From SIG78 sp036677805 (lineage in GTDB: Bacteria; Verrucomicrobiota; Lentisphaeria; Victivallales; Victivallaceae): a DNA stretch of 64,000 nt. The stretch covers positions 25,037-89,036 of the forward strand of contig JAVBVS010000017.1 in the NCBI GenBank assembly GCA_036677805.1. The letters run 5' to 3'. The translations under genes and the position numbers were made by a program. Position 1 is the stretch's first letter, and each line of letters starts with the position of its first letter. A model generated the notes under the pieces. It was not told the origin of the DNA, ran no database searches, and was given only the letters and a program-made list of their open reading frames with translations. This document shows positions 7,373 to 16,552 of the stretch, in pieces.

Positions 7373-10276
7373 ATGCTGAGCCTTAAAACATGGGCATGTT
7401 TTTGGGGGGGCATGATCGTGCTGGCAAATATTCACGCCATGGATCTGCCGGGGAAGATCGTCCTGCCGGAACAACCGACTCCGATGATTCGTCATGCCGC
7501 GGAGGAACTTCGTTTTTTCCTGAATCAAGCGACCGGGCGCGAGCTGACCGTGATCACCGTGCAGGAATGGGACGGCAAGAGTCCCGCCATGCGGCTCGGT
7601 ACGAATATGGACACGGCCGCCGCCGGTCCGGTCCCCGATCGCCGTTCCGAAGCGTGGAGCGTTGAAGGCATTGACCGCCGCCATATTTATTTCGGAGGCG
7701 GCGAGCGGGGCGTTCTCTACGGTGTTTATGAGTTTTTGGAACATTGCATCGGTATCCGTTTTTATGGCATAAAAGATACCTATGTACCACAAATTTCAGC
7801 CCCGGTGATCGACGACGATCTCAAATTGAGCGGCACTCCATCCTTCCCCTTCCGAATGCTTTCGGTGGGGCTGGTGGCGCCGGTTCCGGAAGATTGTTTC
7901 CGCTGGTATGGCCGCAACCGCCTCCAGGGGCCGGTGGCGCTGAACAATCCGGATACTCAATGGCCGTTCCCGTGGGGAAGCGTGGCGAATTTCGGCTCCC
8001 CGAACCGCTGCCATACATTCGGTCTTTATACCAGAAATGATGACTTCCCCAAAAAACCTGAATGCTTTGCTTTGAACTCGGCGGGAAAAAGACCGCAGGC
8101 CGTGGACGGAGTTGGCCCGGGACAGCCATGTTTGACCAATCCGGAAGTTCGGAGCTATTTCAAGCGCAAGCTGCGTTTCTATATTGAAGCGGATCGGAAA
8201 GCCGCCGCTGCCGCCGGGATGCCCGCACCGATCATTTACGATATCTCGGCCAACGATAACAAAGATTACTGTCACTGTGAGGCCTGTGTCCGTTTAGGCG
8301 AAAAATTGGGCGGCCCCGGTGGCGTCGATCTTGATTTTGTCAACGCAATTGCCGACGATATCGCGCAGGATTATCCGGATATCCTGATTTCAACTTTTGC
8401 CTATATGTATTCGGAACAGCCCTCCAGGGTCAAGCCCCGTGAAAATGTAATGATACAGCTTGCCCAGCTGGGACGCGAATATGGCGGGCATCGCGATACT
8501 CTTCGTTCTCTGAATCATCCCGGCAATCAAGACTCCAAGAAGATTTTCGACGCATGGGCGGCGGTGGCACCGCAATTGGCGATATGGGATTATGGCATTA
8601 TTTATGAGGAACCTTTTCCCTCGCCCTATACGGAAGTATCCGGATATTGGGAAACTTTCAGATATTATCACCGCAATAAGGTCAAATCGATCTATCTGGA
8701 AACTGAGATCAGCTGGCCGAACGCCGGACGTTTTGTGCCGCTGACGCCTGCGTTCTGCGATTTGAAGCACTATGTCGCGGCCCGCTGCATGCTGGATGTT
8801 CAGACTGATCTGCCGGCACTGCTGGATGAATTTTTCCGTAATTTTTACGGCCCGGCCGCCAAGCCCATGCGGCAATATCTGGATTATCTCGAACGGCGCC
8901 AGGATGAAGCTCCAACCATGAATAATATTGCCACAGTCAACCGAGCCTACCTTGATCTGGATTTTTTCCAAATTGCAGACCGGTTTCTCAGCGAGGCTGA
9001 ACGCCTCACTGCTGCGAATCCGGAATATTACCGCCGGGTACATCAGGAACGTTATAATGTCGATTATGCATTGCTGGGACGCTGGAATCAACTGAGCAGC
9101 AAGGCGCCGTTGCCATGGCAGCGGGAAGCGATCATCAGCCGGATCATTGAAGTTGAAGCCATGATCCTTGCGAAATACTTTGACTGTCCCAGCGCTTATC
9201 TGGGCAATGTGGCTGAGGCCGCCGGCAAGCGTCTGGAGTTATTGCAGAAGCGCGGTCAGGCACCGCTTGTGCCGCTGCCGGATTTTCTCAAGGATGCCAA
9301 GGTAATTGCGGATTTCACCGCCAACGATTTCACTGCCGGCGGCCATAGCGTTTTCGCAGACGATTCGGCGGCAGTGACCGGAAAAGCGTTGCGACTGGGC
9401 GATGTCAAGATCGACGGCAAGATCAACATCCATCAAAAACCTTATGAATTCGGGGTCTACGACAACAACAGCGCCAAGATCCTGGTCACTAAAGTACTGA
9501 GTAAAGCGGAAACACCAAGCGACGAAAAATATCATTGGCTGCGCTTGAAAAATATCCAACTCTCGCCCAAATGCCGCATGTGGAGCCATTGGTCCTGGGG
9601 ACTTTCACCCGCGCCCCTGAGCGAAGCCTATTCCGCAGGCGCACCGGCGCGCCGTTGTGATATCTGGATTTCTTATAAACTGACTGGTCCGGCCTACGTT
9701 CCTGGATCAACTTCGGAAAATGCATCCGCCATCGACCGGGTCATTATAGTGGAAGCTCCAGTCATAGTTGCTCCCCCCCTGCCGGAAGATTTACAGAATG
9801 AGGCGGTAGTGGCTGATTTTCATGCCGGCAATTTCATTGAGTGGGGTGGCACTCGCCTGCTTCCCGATGCAGATGCCTGCGGTGGCAAAGCAATGGTTTT
9901 GGGAGACTGGCCGGTCGGAGACCATGCTGACGCTCATAGCAATCATCAGTTTGAGATTGGTCTGTATGACAAAGTCGCCGCCCAAATCATCACTTGCAAG
10001 GTGTTTCCAAAACTTCCTGCGGGAACTCCGGAAAACTATCGCTGGGCGACGTTGAAGGACCTCCGGCTGCCGAAGCAGTGTCGCTTTTGGAGCCATTGGA
10101 CTTGGGGACTGACTCCGGCGAACTTTGATGACATCGGTGCAGGTGACGGCACTTTGTACGATGTCCATGTTTCATATAAATTGACCGGTCCGGCCTATGT
10201 TACGAATTCTACAGAAAAAAATTCCGCTCGAATCGACCGGATTGTAATCACGAAAGCACGCAAGGTAGCGCAATGA
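7373..10276 (+). CDS. Secreted DUF4838-type glycan-active protein with duplicated C-terminal domain
   Basis: The 967-residue protein has a signal peptide (residues 1-22). Residues about 23-130 form the beta/alpha domain seen before GH20/GH67/GH84-like catalytic domains (IRHAAEELRFFLNQATGREL, GVLYGVYEFLEHCIGIRFY). Residues about 190-480 match DUF4838: YDISANDNKDYCHCEACVRL is the characteristic Asn-Asp and Cys-x-Cys-x2-Cys stretch. DUF4838 is related to alpha-glucuronidase/hexosaminidase folds; the substrate is unknown. From residue 643 two homologous copies of about 150 residues follow (643-800 and 810-967), each with WSHW[ST]WGL[ST]PA and YKLTGPAYV, perhaps carbohydrate-binding. The stop overlaps the next start (ATGA), implying coupled translation. 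Confidence 0.8.
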   Translation: MLSLKTWACFWGGMIVLANIHAMDLPGKIVLPEQPTPMIRHAAEELRFFLNQATGRELTVITVQEWDGKSPAMRLGTNMDTAAAGPVPDRRSEAWSVEGIDRRHIYFGGGERGVLYGVYEFLEHCIGIRFYGIKDTYVPQISAPVIDDDLKLSGTPSFPFRMLSVGLVAPVPEDCFRWYGRNRLQGPVALNNPDTQWPFPWGSVANFGSPNRCHTFGLYTRNDDFPKKPECFALNSAGKRPQAVDGVGPGQPCLTNPEVRSYFKRKLRFYIEADRKAAAAAGMPAPIIYDISANDNKDYCHCEACVRLGEKLGGPGGVDLDFVNAIADDIAQDYPDILISTFAYMYSEQPSRVKPRENVMIQLAQLGREYGGHRDTLRSLNHPGNQDSKKIFDAWAAVAPQLAIWDYGIIYEEPFPSPYTEVSGYWETFRYYHRNKVKSIYLETEISWPNAGRFVPLTPAFCDLKHYVAARCMLDVQTDLPALLDEFFRNFYGPAAKPMRQYLDYLERRQDEAPTMNNIATVNRAYLDLDFFQIADRFLSEAERLTAANPEYYRRVHQERYNVDYALLGRWNQLSSKAPLPWQREAIISRIIEVEAMILAKYFDCPSAYLGNVAEAAGKRLELLQKRGQAPLVPLPDFLKDAKVIADFTANDFTAGGHSVFADDSAAVTGKALRLGDVKIDGKINIHQKPYEFGVYDNNSAKILVTKVLSKAETPSDEKYHWLRLKNIQLSPKCRMWSHWSWGLSPAPLSEAYSAGAPARRCDIWISYKLTGPAYVPGSTSENASAIDRVIIVEAPVIVAPPLPEDLQNEAVVADFHAGNFIEWGGTRLLPDADACGGKAMVLGDWPVGDHADAHSNHQFEIGLYDKVAAQIITCKVFPKLPAGTPENYRWATLKDLRLPKQCRFWSHWTWGLTPANFDDIGAGDGTLYDVHVSYKLTGPAYVTNSTEKNSARIDRIVITKARKVAQ

Positions 10277-11331
10277 CTTATCGAATTGGAGAGTACGCCG
10301 GATTCCGAATTTTTGAGCCGCATGAATCCATTCTGGAAGGATCCCGGAGACTGGTGGATTTGGCCAGACGTACCAATACGGCATTTCTCAACGACTGCGT
10401 TCGACTGGAAGATCACGCGGCACTCCCTGAAATCAGCGGCAGTTTTATCTGCGCCCATGCTCCTGATTACGTAGGCGTGCCAACGCTGGAATGGCAGGAA
10501 GCGGACTGGCGGCAGCTTTTCGATCGCATGGTGTTTCGGGGAATTGACACCGTGGTCTTTCAGGCCGCGGCATGGCAGGAATTACAGGAATGTTATTATT
10601 GCTCGCAGTATTTTCGTCAATTTCGCCAATGGAATGTGATTGAACCGATGCTTCGTGCCGCCCGGGCTTGCAAACTCACCGTATTTCTGGGGGGATATGG
10701 CAGTGTGAGCGGATGGCGTACTCTTCGAGATTCGGCCATGCTTCAACGTGAATTGGCCCATCATCAGCATTGCCTGGAGGAGTTGATGGAGTTCAGAGAA
10801 CTGTTTCAAGGCGTCTATTTGGCCCCCGAAACCGCTTTCGGGGGGAAACGCGATCCGGAACAGGAACGATGTTTAAACCGGATTTATCGGGCTACCCATG
10901 ATATCCTGCGGCAAATGGCACCGGAGAAAAAACTGATGCTTTCTCCGGGCAGCCACTTTTTTCCAGATCGGCGACAGGATTTCCGGGAAGCATGGCTGAA
11001 TCTGCTTGACCGGATTCAAGTGGATGTTATGGCTCCTCAGGATTCCATCGGCGGGTGCGCCTGCACCCTTCCGGACGGTCGGGCAATCTGGAGCGACTGG
11101 AAGACGATTACAGTTGAACTCGGGGCTCGATTATGGGCCAACATCGAACTGTTTGAACGCCGTGATTTCGGCGGAGCCGCGCCTTTTGTTCCGGCCTCAC
11201 CCCAAAGGGTGGCAACGCAGTTATCCAATGTCCGGGAAACGGTCGAGAAATGCATTTGCTGGGAATACAGTTATTTTGTCGACCGGCCTGAAGGCGAGGC
11301 ATTGCGGCGTTTCTTTCCGCAAGAGGCATGA
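10273..11331 (+). CDS. DUF4434-like TIM-barrel protein
   Basis: The 352-residue protein lacks a signal peptide. The order GIDTVVFQAAAW, ACKLTVFLGGYG, YLAPETAF and DVMAPQDSIGGCAC follows the strand-end motifs of DUF4434-type putative glycosyl hydrolases, where Glu in the APE-like loop and Asp/Gln in the PQD loop mark the presumed active site. The start ATG 10273 overlaps the stop of the DUF4838 gene by four bases, so the two are made in step. If it stays in the cytoplasm it would act on imported fragments; the substrate is not predictable. An alternative is a non-catalytic barrel, since no biochemical residue assignment can be made here. Confidence 0.65.
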   Translation: MTYRIGEYAGFRIFEPHESILEGSRRLVDLARRTNTAFLNDCVRLEDHAALPEISGSFICAHAPDYVGVPTLEWQEADWRQLFDRMVFRGIDTVVFQAAAWQELQECYYCSQYFRQFRQWNVIEPMLRAARACKLTVFLGGYGSVSGWRTLRDSAMLQRELAHHQHCLEELMEFRELFQGVYLAPETAFGGKRDPEQERCLNRIYRATHDILRQMAPEKKLMLSPGSHFFPDRRQDFREAWLNLLDRIQVDVMAPQDSIGGCACTLPDGRAIWSDWKTITVELGARLWANIELFERRDFGGAAPFVPASPQRVATQLSNVRETVEKCICWEYSYFVDRPEGEALRRFFPQEA

Positions 11332-11396
11332 AGAAAATACGATCTTCATCAATAAAGCATGATATGTTGGCATGGAGCCGGCGCCGACTCCCAACG

Positions 11397-11421
11397 ATGA
11401 TTTCTGAAATTCAGGAATCAT
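11397..11421. promoter_or_regulatory. Near-perfect inverted repeat before the MFS gene
   Basis: Arms ATGATTTCTGAA and TTCAGGAATCAT flank a single A and pair at 11 of 12 positions. It sits in the 109-bp gap between the DUF4434-like gene and the transporter. There is no T-run after it, so an operator or mRNA hairpin fits better than an intrinsic terminator. Confidence 0.4.
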
Positions 11422-11440
11422 GACGACTTGAATCAGATTT

Positions 11441-12622
11441 ATGAAATACCTCTTTTACCTCCTGCCGGGCTTGCTGGACATGGTTGAAGGCCTCTTCTTC
11501 TTCATTACGGTCAAGCGGATGGCGGATGCCGGAGCCTCATCACTGGCGGTCACTGCCACGATTCCGGCGTGGGGACTTATTTACGCTGGAACCACCTTGG
11601 TACTGAGCAAGTTTCTTACGCGTCGCAATGCCGTCGGCATCCTTTTTATCAGCCATTTCATTTTATTGGGGGCGATGTCGGGGATGCTGTTGGCGCCATC
11701 GGTATACGCTCAATACTTTTGGCTCATCCTCTGCGGTCTTGGGACAGGGCTTTTTTTTGCACCATTCCAGGCAGTCGTGAAACTCCTTGAAAAGATCGAA
11801 ACAACGCCCCTGACCTTCGCTCGAAGTACGGCGATTTACACCTTTTCATGGAGCATCGGGATGGCCCTTGGTCCTACCGTAGCGGCGCTGCTTTGGGGGG
11901 CGCTCGACCGCGAACAGGGTTGGCGAACCTGCTATTGGGTCAATATTGCGGCCATTATTTTCAGCTTGGGAGCATTGGTGCTGATGGCACGTTTTGTTCG
12001 GGCAAGGCTGGGTACGGAGAAGCCATCCCCATCGGCAAATGCCCAAGAGGAACAAACGTCGGCGGTTGTTCATCCCGACCTCATGATTTCGGCATGGGTT
12101 CTTGGTCTCGGCGGTTTTCTGGTGCTTGCGCTGCTGCGAGTTTACCTGCCGGACTATGCAACGAAGGTGCTGAAATTCCCGACAGCAGCCCAGGGGATCA
12201 TCGTAGGGCTTATCAGTTACGCGCAAGCCTTTACCGGACTGGCCTGTTTAAAAACGCGGCGCTGGCCTTATCATCCGTGGATGGGCATGCTTGGAGGCAT
12301 CTGCGGCGTTGCGGCGCTGGTGCTTTTCGCTTTCGGATGCACTATTGCAGCGGCTTCCATCGCAGCCATTCTCTGCGGGATATTTTCAGGTATTTTCTGT
12401 TTTAACTTCACCTACCATGCGCTGGCTAATGCCGATAAAAGCGCCAAATACGCGGCGGTCAATGAAACCATCGCAGGTGCGACTTCGGTGCTGGCACCAC
12501 TGGGAGCCGGACTGCTGGCCGATCATACAACCGCGGTAATGCCGTTTCTGGTCTCGCTGGCAATCATCGCCGTCACCCTGGCGGGACACACTGCCCTGAC
12601 ATGGAAGACCCGCCATTATTAA
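11441..12622 (+). CDS. Major facilitator superfamily transporter, probably sugar uptake
   Basis: The 393-residue protein is almost wholly hydrophobic with about 12 predicted membrane helices in two halves, separated by a charged loop near residues 185-205 (RLGTEKPSPSANAQEEQ). This is the layout of MFS secondary transporters. No sequence signature identifies the solute; its place at the end of the glycan cluster suggests uptake of the mono- or oligosaccharide released by the enzymes. The ribosome site is poor, and a dyad lies just upstream, so it may be controlled separately from the genes before it. Immediately downstream the sequence falls into a decayed IS5 element. Confidence 0.8.
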   Translation: MKYLFYLLPGLLDMVEGLFFFITVKRMADAGASSLAVTATIPAWGLIYAGTTLVLSKFLTRRNAVGILFISHFILLGAMSGMLLAPSVYAQYFWLILCGLGTGLFFAPFQAVVKLLEKIETTPLTFARSTAIYTFSWSIGMALGPTVAALLWGALDREQGWRTCYWVNIAAIIFSLGALVLMARFVRARLGTEKPSPSANAQEEQTSAVVHPDLMISAWVLGLGGFLVLALLRVYLPDYATKVLKFPTAAQGIIVGLISYAQAFTGLACLKTRRWPYHPWMGMLGGICGVAALVLFAFGCTIAAASIAAILCGIFSGIFCFNFTYHALANADKSAKYAAVNETIAGATSVLAPLGAGLLADHTTAVMPFLVSLAIIAVTLAGHTALTWKTRHY

Positions 12623-12639
12623 TGAGAAGAAGTTTTTCT

Positions 12640-13239
12640 CGGAAAGAAAAGCCCGCACCATTCGCGCAATTTGACGTGGCGACGCGGTCTCCGTCATGAG
12701 GGTTAAATGAACCGGTGCTATATTTGCGGACGCGGAGGAAGCGATTGATAACCCGGAATTTGAATTGCTGATGATTGACGCGAGCCATATCAAAGTCTAT
12801 CCCCACGGAAGTGGTGCACGCGGCAGCAGTCAAGACATGGCCAAGACCAAAGGGGGCTCAACACCAATATATATTTGGTCATGGATGCGCATGGGCCGGT
12901 TCGAATCATGATTACAAAAGGCACCACAGCGGATTGTAAGCAAGCTGAAAAGTTGATGGACGGTATTGAGGGCAAAGTTTTATTGGCAGACCGGGGATGC
13001 GATTCCGACGCCATTATCGAAAAGGCGGGAATGAAGGCGGTTATTCCACCACGTAAGAATCGCAAAATTCAGCGTGAATATGACAAGGATTTGTATCAGT
13101 TGCGACATTGGGTCGAAAATGCGTTTTTGATCTTAAAGCGCTGGCGTGGAATCGCAACCCGGTAGGCCAAGAACACAACATCATTCCTTGCCGCGATACC
13201 AATCAGATGCATTGCGGCTTGGATGTGAATCTTTTGACG
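12640..13239 (+). pseudogene. IS5-family transposase remnant (frameshift plus internal stop)
   Basis: Plus-strand reading gives FADAEEAIDNPEFELLMIDA and SHIKVYPHGSGARGSSQDMA in one frame, then after a -1 shift near 12850 NTNIYLVMDAHGPVRIMITK, GTTADCKQAEKLMDGIEGKV, LLADRGCDSDAIIEKAGMKA, VIPPRKNRKI, and the DDE-region end LRHWVENAFLILKRWRGIATR, followed by TAG at 13163-13165 and, still in frame, AKNTTSFLAAI. These are IS5-group (IS1031-like) transposase motifs; the TAG replaces the usual Tyr codon. The N-terminal third is unrecognisable. The element is dead. It lies against the MFS gene and has probably cut into a minus-strand gene whose 5' stub survives at 13306-13353. Confidence 0.8.
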
Positions 13240-13305
13240 ATACTATCTAGGACTTTTTTGTCCATTTCAGCCAATTGCCACGCGGTATTGAATACTGTAG
13301 TAGTT

Positions 13306-13353
13306 TTACTTACCCACCCTTGTGATTAAAAAAGTTATCTTTGGGGTCATCAT
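13306..13353 (-). pseudogene. 5' stub of a gene cut off next to the IS5 remnant
   Basis: A strong ribosome site (AAGGAG, 13359-13364 on the minus strand) precedes ATG-ATG at 13353-13348, giving MMTPKITFLITRVGK then TAA. The quality of the initiation region and its place just beyond a regulator remnant suggest the true start of a gene whose body was replaced by the IS5 element. The product cannot be identified from 15 residues. Confidence 0.45.
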
Positions 13354-13403
13354 AATTTCTCCTTAATCGTCTTCATATATCAATATATAATAGATATCAA
13401 AAA

Positions 13404-14003
13404 CTATGTTTTACAAGTAAAAATAATTGAATCAGCGCTTTCCTTTAGATATTTTCGCAAACTCTCCGGCTCCAGTATTTCTGCTTTGCTCATTTGGGCG
13501 AGGACCCAGGGGAAGACGACTTCTTCGGAGCATTCCGGCAGGTGGAATGTCAGGTATTCGCTGGTTTCGTCGAAGTCGATCACCTGATCATTGTGCAGGG
13601 GCTTGGCAGGGCTGTCGTGAAGCGAACGGTGGAAGCGGATTCTGATGTCCGGAATCGGCTTGAACGGGAGAAAATTGCCCGGCTTCGCCGCTTTGCGGAT
13701 TTCAAAGGCTGGCGTGAACGTTTCTTCCGGCATTTCCGGACAAAAGAAATGCCAGCCCCGGTCCGTCCGGCAATGGCCGTTCGCTTGCCGGTCGAACGCC
13801 AAGGAGTAGTGAAACGCCTCTTTCAGCAGTTCGACGCCGCATCCGACGGTCTTGCCCGGACATCTGAGGTCGTCGAGTTCATTCAGAGCGGCATTTGCAC
13901 TCTTTGCCAATGCCGCAACGCTGCGTCCGCCATTCGGATATGCGCCCGAATGCAGAAATTCGATGCCCTTCCCCCGTCGTTTCGGTTGAACCCGATGATA
14001 CAT
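13404..14003 (-). pseudogene. WYL-domain transcriptional regulator, gutted remnant
   Basis: The 199-codon frame keeps the two ends of a YafY/WYL-type regulator. Its N-terminal part (IEFLHSGAYPNGGRSVAALA, then NELDDLR) resembles a worn HTH_11-type helix-turn-helix. Its C-terminal part is a good WYL C-terminal extension: PDIRIRFHRSL, HNDQVIDFDETSEYLTFHLP, and VVFPWVLAQMSKAEILEPESL followed by R. The central WYL core of about 150 residues, including the Trp-Tyr-Leu motif, is missing, so 199 residues compare with about 320 normally. It is therefore likely a non-functional deletion product. It lies upstream of, and on the same strand as, the truncated gene at 13306-13353, which it may once have controlled. 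Confidence 0.6.
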
Positions 14004-14049
14004 TCCACCTCAAAAACTGTTTTTCATGCAAAACTTATTTCATGCACGA

Positions 14050-14074
14050 CAGGGGGGCATTCCATGCCCCCCTG
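14050..14074. terminator. Strong GC hairpin downstream of the rhamnosidase gene
   Basis: CAGGGGGGCAT and ATGCCCCCCTG pair perfectly (11 bp) around a 3-base loop. On the minus strand it follows the GH78 gene by about 90 bp. No T-run follows directly, so termination is probable but not certain. Confidence 0.45.
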
Positions 14075-14166
14075 CGGCTAATATATTACCCTTATTTCAA
14101 AATTACAAACCCAGGGTCATCTTTTCGTGTTGTTTTCCGATTGCTTTCCACATCCGCAAAATCGCA

Positions 14167-16530
14167 TCAATCCGCGATTTTTTCGGATGGCGTCAACGCC
14201 GCCTGATAGGAACGCAAAACCACCTTGCCCAGCGGCGAGTCGGCGAGTTCCGCCACTTCCGGCGTCAAGACGGCCGGATGCTCGACCGTCAGATCGAGCC
14301 CCCCCTCCGCATTGCGCCGCCATTCGACCCGGATCGGCCCGGCGGGCGTCGGAATTTCGCCGGTGGCCGCTTCGCGCCCGTCCGCCCACGGCCGGACCTG
14401 AAAGCGCCGGAATCCCGGAGCCAGCGGCGTCACGCCGAGGAGCCCCGCACCGCAGTAATAGACCGGCAGACTGCTCCAGCCGTGGCAGAGGCTTCCGGCA
14501 TAAACGAAATCATCGCCGCCCTTGACCGTTTCCCACAGTGTGGTGCTCTTGCCGTCAAGCATCGGATAATAGTTTTCTTCGAGTTTCCTCCGCACATAGC
14601 GCCGCGCGTCCGGGCCGTAGTCGCGGCCGAGCAGCGCTTCCAGCAGATAGGGCATCACGCTCAACGTGATCGGCACCATATCGTTTCCGGCGAACACTGC
14701 CGCCAGCAGACGCGGCAGTTTCGCTTCCGGCACGATACCGGCGTGAAGCATCATGATCTGGACATGTTCGTGGAGGTCACCCGCCACCCGCTTCCCGGCG
14801 ATGCAGCGCGTGGCATAGCAGCCGCTCGCCGGATCGTAAAAGAGTTCCTCGACTTTGCGCCGCAGTGACGCGGCCTCCTCGCGCCAATTTTGCGCCGCCG
14901 CGCCGTCGCCGCGCCACGCCTCCAGCCGGGCCATGGCTTCCAGCATATTGGCCAGATAGAGATTGTACAGGGCATGAACCTCGTCCGCGCCCGGCTTGCC
15001 GCCGCAAAGGCCCGGCGCCCACTCGTAAAAGGTCCAGTATTCGGGATCGCGGGCCTGCGCCAATCCGGTCGCGGCGTCGCGCACGGAGAGAAACTTTTCG
15101 CGCATGAAGCAAAGTTGTGCGCGGTGCTCCCGCCACACCGCATCATCGCCGCTGTAGAGTGCGTGTTCCCACATCTGGCGGGCCCAGATCGTGCTGAAAA
15201 TCGGAATCACCAGCGGCAGCCGTCCCGGCGCGCAAATCCGCAGGTGGCCGTCATCGCGCAACACGGTGGCGAAAAGCCGGAGCGAAGCCGCCGCAAAGTC
15301 CCAATTGCCCCAGAGGTAGTAGCCGTAGAGCATCTGATTGCGCGAGTCATAGGTATACAGCGCCTGTTCGCGCCAGGGGCAATCCTCGTAATGCTCGTGC
15401 ATGCACAATTCCAGCGTCCGGATCGCGAGCCGCCGCACCGTCAGAAGTTTTTCATCCGGAGTGTCGAAATCCGCCGCTTCCGGAAGCGGCAATACCCACG
15501 GACAAACGCCGACGCGATGAAATTCAACTTCCCCGCTCTTCTCCGGCATTATGACGTGAAACTCCAGATAACGCGCACCGATCCGCCGGAATGGCAGCTG
15601 GAAGGCTTCCTTCCCTCCCCGGCAGATATAGCGGTCGGCGAAATTGCGGCCGAAGCACTCCATCCGCACCCGGCCGTCGTCAAGATGTTCGCCATGGGCG
15701 AAATCGACCACCGTACCCGCCGGAGCGGTCAATGCGAATTCCACGAAACCCACGGTTTCGCCACCCAGATCGTAGATCAGCGCCCAGCCGTCGCCGACGG
15801 CTTCGCTCCGGCACAACCGGCCGACCTGCGGCGTGCGGTCGCGGAAAACCTGATCGCAAACCATGGTCAGCGCCGTACTTTCGCCATCATGCCGCCGGAT
15901 CAGCAATCCGCTGTGAATCAGCCGCGCCGGTTGAAACGGCTGCAACCGGGGCACCGCCGCCAGCGGCCGCGCCCGATACTCGAGCGTCAGGTCGAAACTC
16001 TGCGGCGTCCGCCAGGCGGCATCGTCGAACGCGGCCTGCCGCCAGTCCGCTCCCGCCCGGCGGGCGTCGAACTCGGCGGTGAATCCCAGTTGCGGCGTCA
16101 GCAGCGGCATCGGACCGGAGCGGAAGCCCGGAGCTTCCAGCACCCGACACTCCGCATCCGAAACCAGCCGGAAGCGATCGTTGAACAAGGCGAATACCAC
16201 GCCGGGATCGCCCGGCGCGTAGACTGCGCAGGAAATCCCCTTGTGATAGGCCAGAACCGCCAGCGCATGATTGCCGGGAGCCAGTTCCGCCACCGCGAAA
16301 TCGCTCCAGGTCGGTTGGGCGGAATCATCGGAAAACTGACCGCGACCGATTTCCACCCCGTCGAGCCAGACGACGAAGTCGGAGTCGGCGGCAATGCGCA
16401 AAGTCAAGGCCCCGACCTTCCCGGTCACGGTGAAGTTCCGGCGCAAGGCCATGTAGATGTTGGGGCGGCTGCCGGCGGCGTCAAGCCACAACCGGCACGC
16501 GCCGAACCAGGGTGCGTGTTTCATGAGCAA
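14167..16530 (-). CDS. GH78-like alpha-L-rhamnosidase
   Basis: The 787-residue protein has the GH78 layout: N-terminal beta-sandwich domains (residues about 1-340, with WLDGVEIGRG in a sugar-binding jelly roll), an (alpha/alpha)6 barrel (about 350-690) and a C-terminal beta domain. The motif HEHYEDCPWREQALYTYDSR (Glu388) is the acid region of the family, and LWETVKGGDDFVYAGSLCHGW (Glu of WET, His-x-Trp) matches its second active-site strand. It would cleave terminal alpha-L-rhamnose. No signal peptide is visible, so it probably acts in the cytoplasm on imported oligosaccharides. AAGGA sits 8 bp before a TTG at 16530; ATG 16524 is the alternative start. It follows the GntR regulator by 22 bp, in one operon. 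Confidence 0.82.
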   Translation of the reverse strand: MLMKHAPWFGACRLWLDAAGSRPNIYMALRRNFTVTGKVGALTLRIAADSDFVVWLDGVEIGRGQFSDDSAQPTWSDFAVAELAPGNHALAVLAYHKGISCAVYAPGDPGVVFALFNDRFRLVSDAECRVLEAPGFRSGPMPLLTPQLGFTAEFDARRAGADWRQAAFDDAAWRTPQSFDLTLEYRARPLAAVPRLQPFQPARLIHSGLLIRRHDGESTALTMVCDQVFRDRTPQVGRLCRSEAVGDGWALIYDLGGETVGFVEFALTAPAGTVVDFAHGEHLDDGRVRMECFGRNFADRYICRGGKEAFQLPFRRIGARYLEFHVIMPEKSGEVEFHRVGVCPWVLPLPEAADFDTPDEKLLTVRRLAIRTLELCMHEHYEDCPWREQALYTYDSRNQMLYGYYLWGNWDFAAASLRLFATVLRDDGHLRICAPGRLPLVIPIFSTIWARQMWEHALYSGDDAVWREHRAQLCFMREKFLSVRDAATGLAQARDPEYWTFYEWAPGLCGGKPGADEVHALYNLYLANMLEAMARLEAWRGDGAAAQNWREEAASLRRKVEELFYDPASGCYATRCIAGKRVAGDLHEHVQIMMLHAGIVPEAKLPRLLAAVFAGNDMVPITLSVMPYLLEALLGRDYGPDARRYVRRKLEENYYPMLDGKSTTLWETVKGGDDFVYAGSLCHGWSSLPVYYCGAGLLGVTPLAPGFRRFQVRPWADGREAATGEIPTPAGPIRVEWRRNAEGGLDLTVEHPAVLTPEVAELADSPLGKVVLRSYQAALTPSEKIAD

Positions 16531-16552
16531 CGTTCCATTCCTTGGGGTTCAA

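Noticed and set aside
13494..14081. Plus-strand frame of 195 codons opposite the WYL remnant
   Set aside because: The minus-strand reading matches WYL-family C-terminal motifs; the plus-strand one matches nothing.
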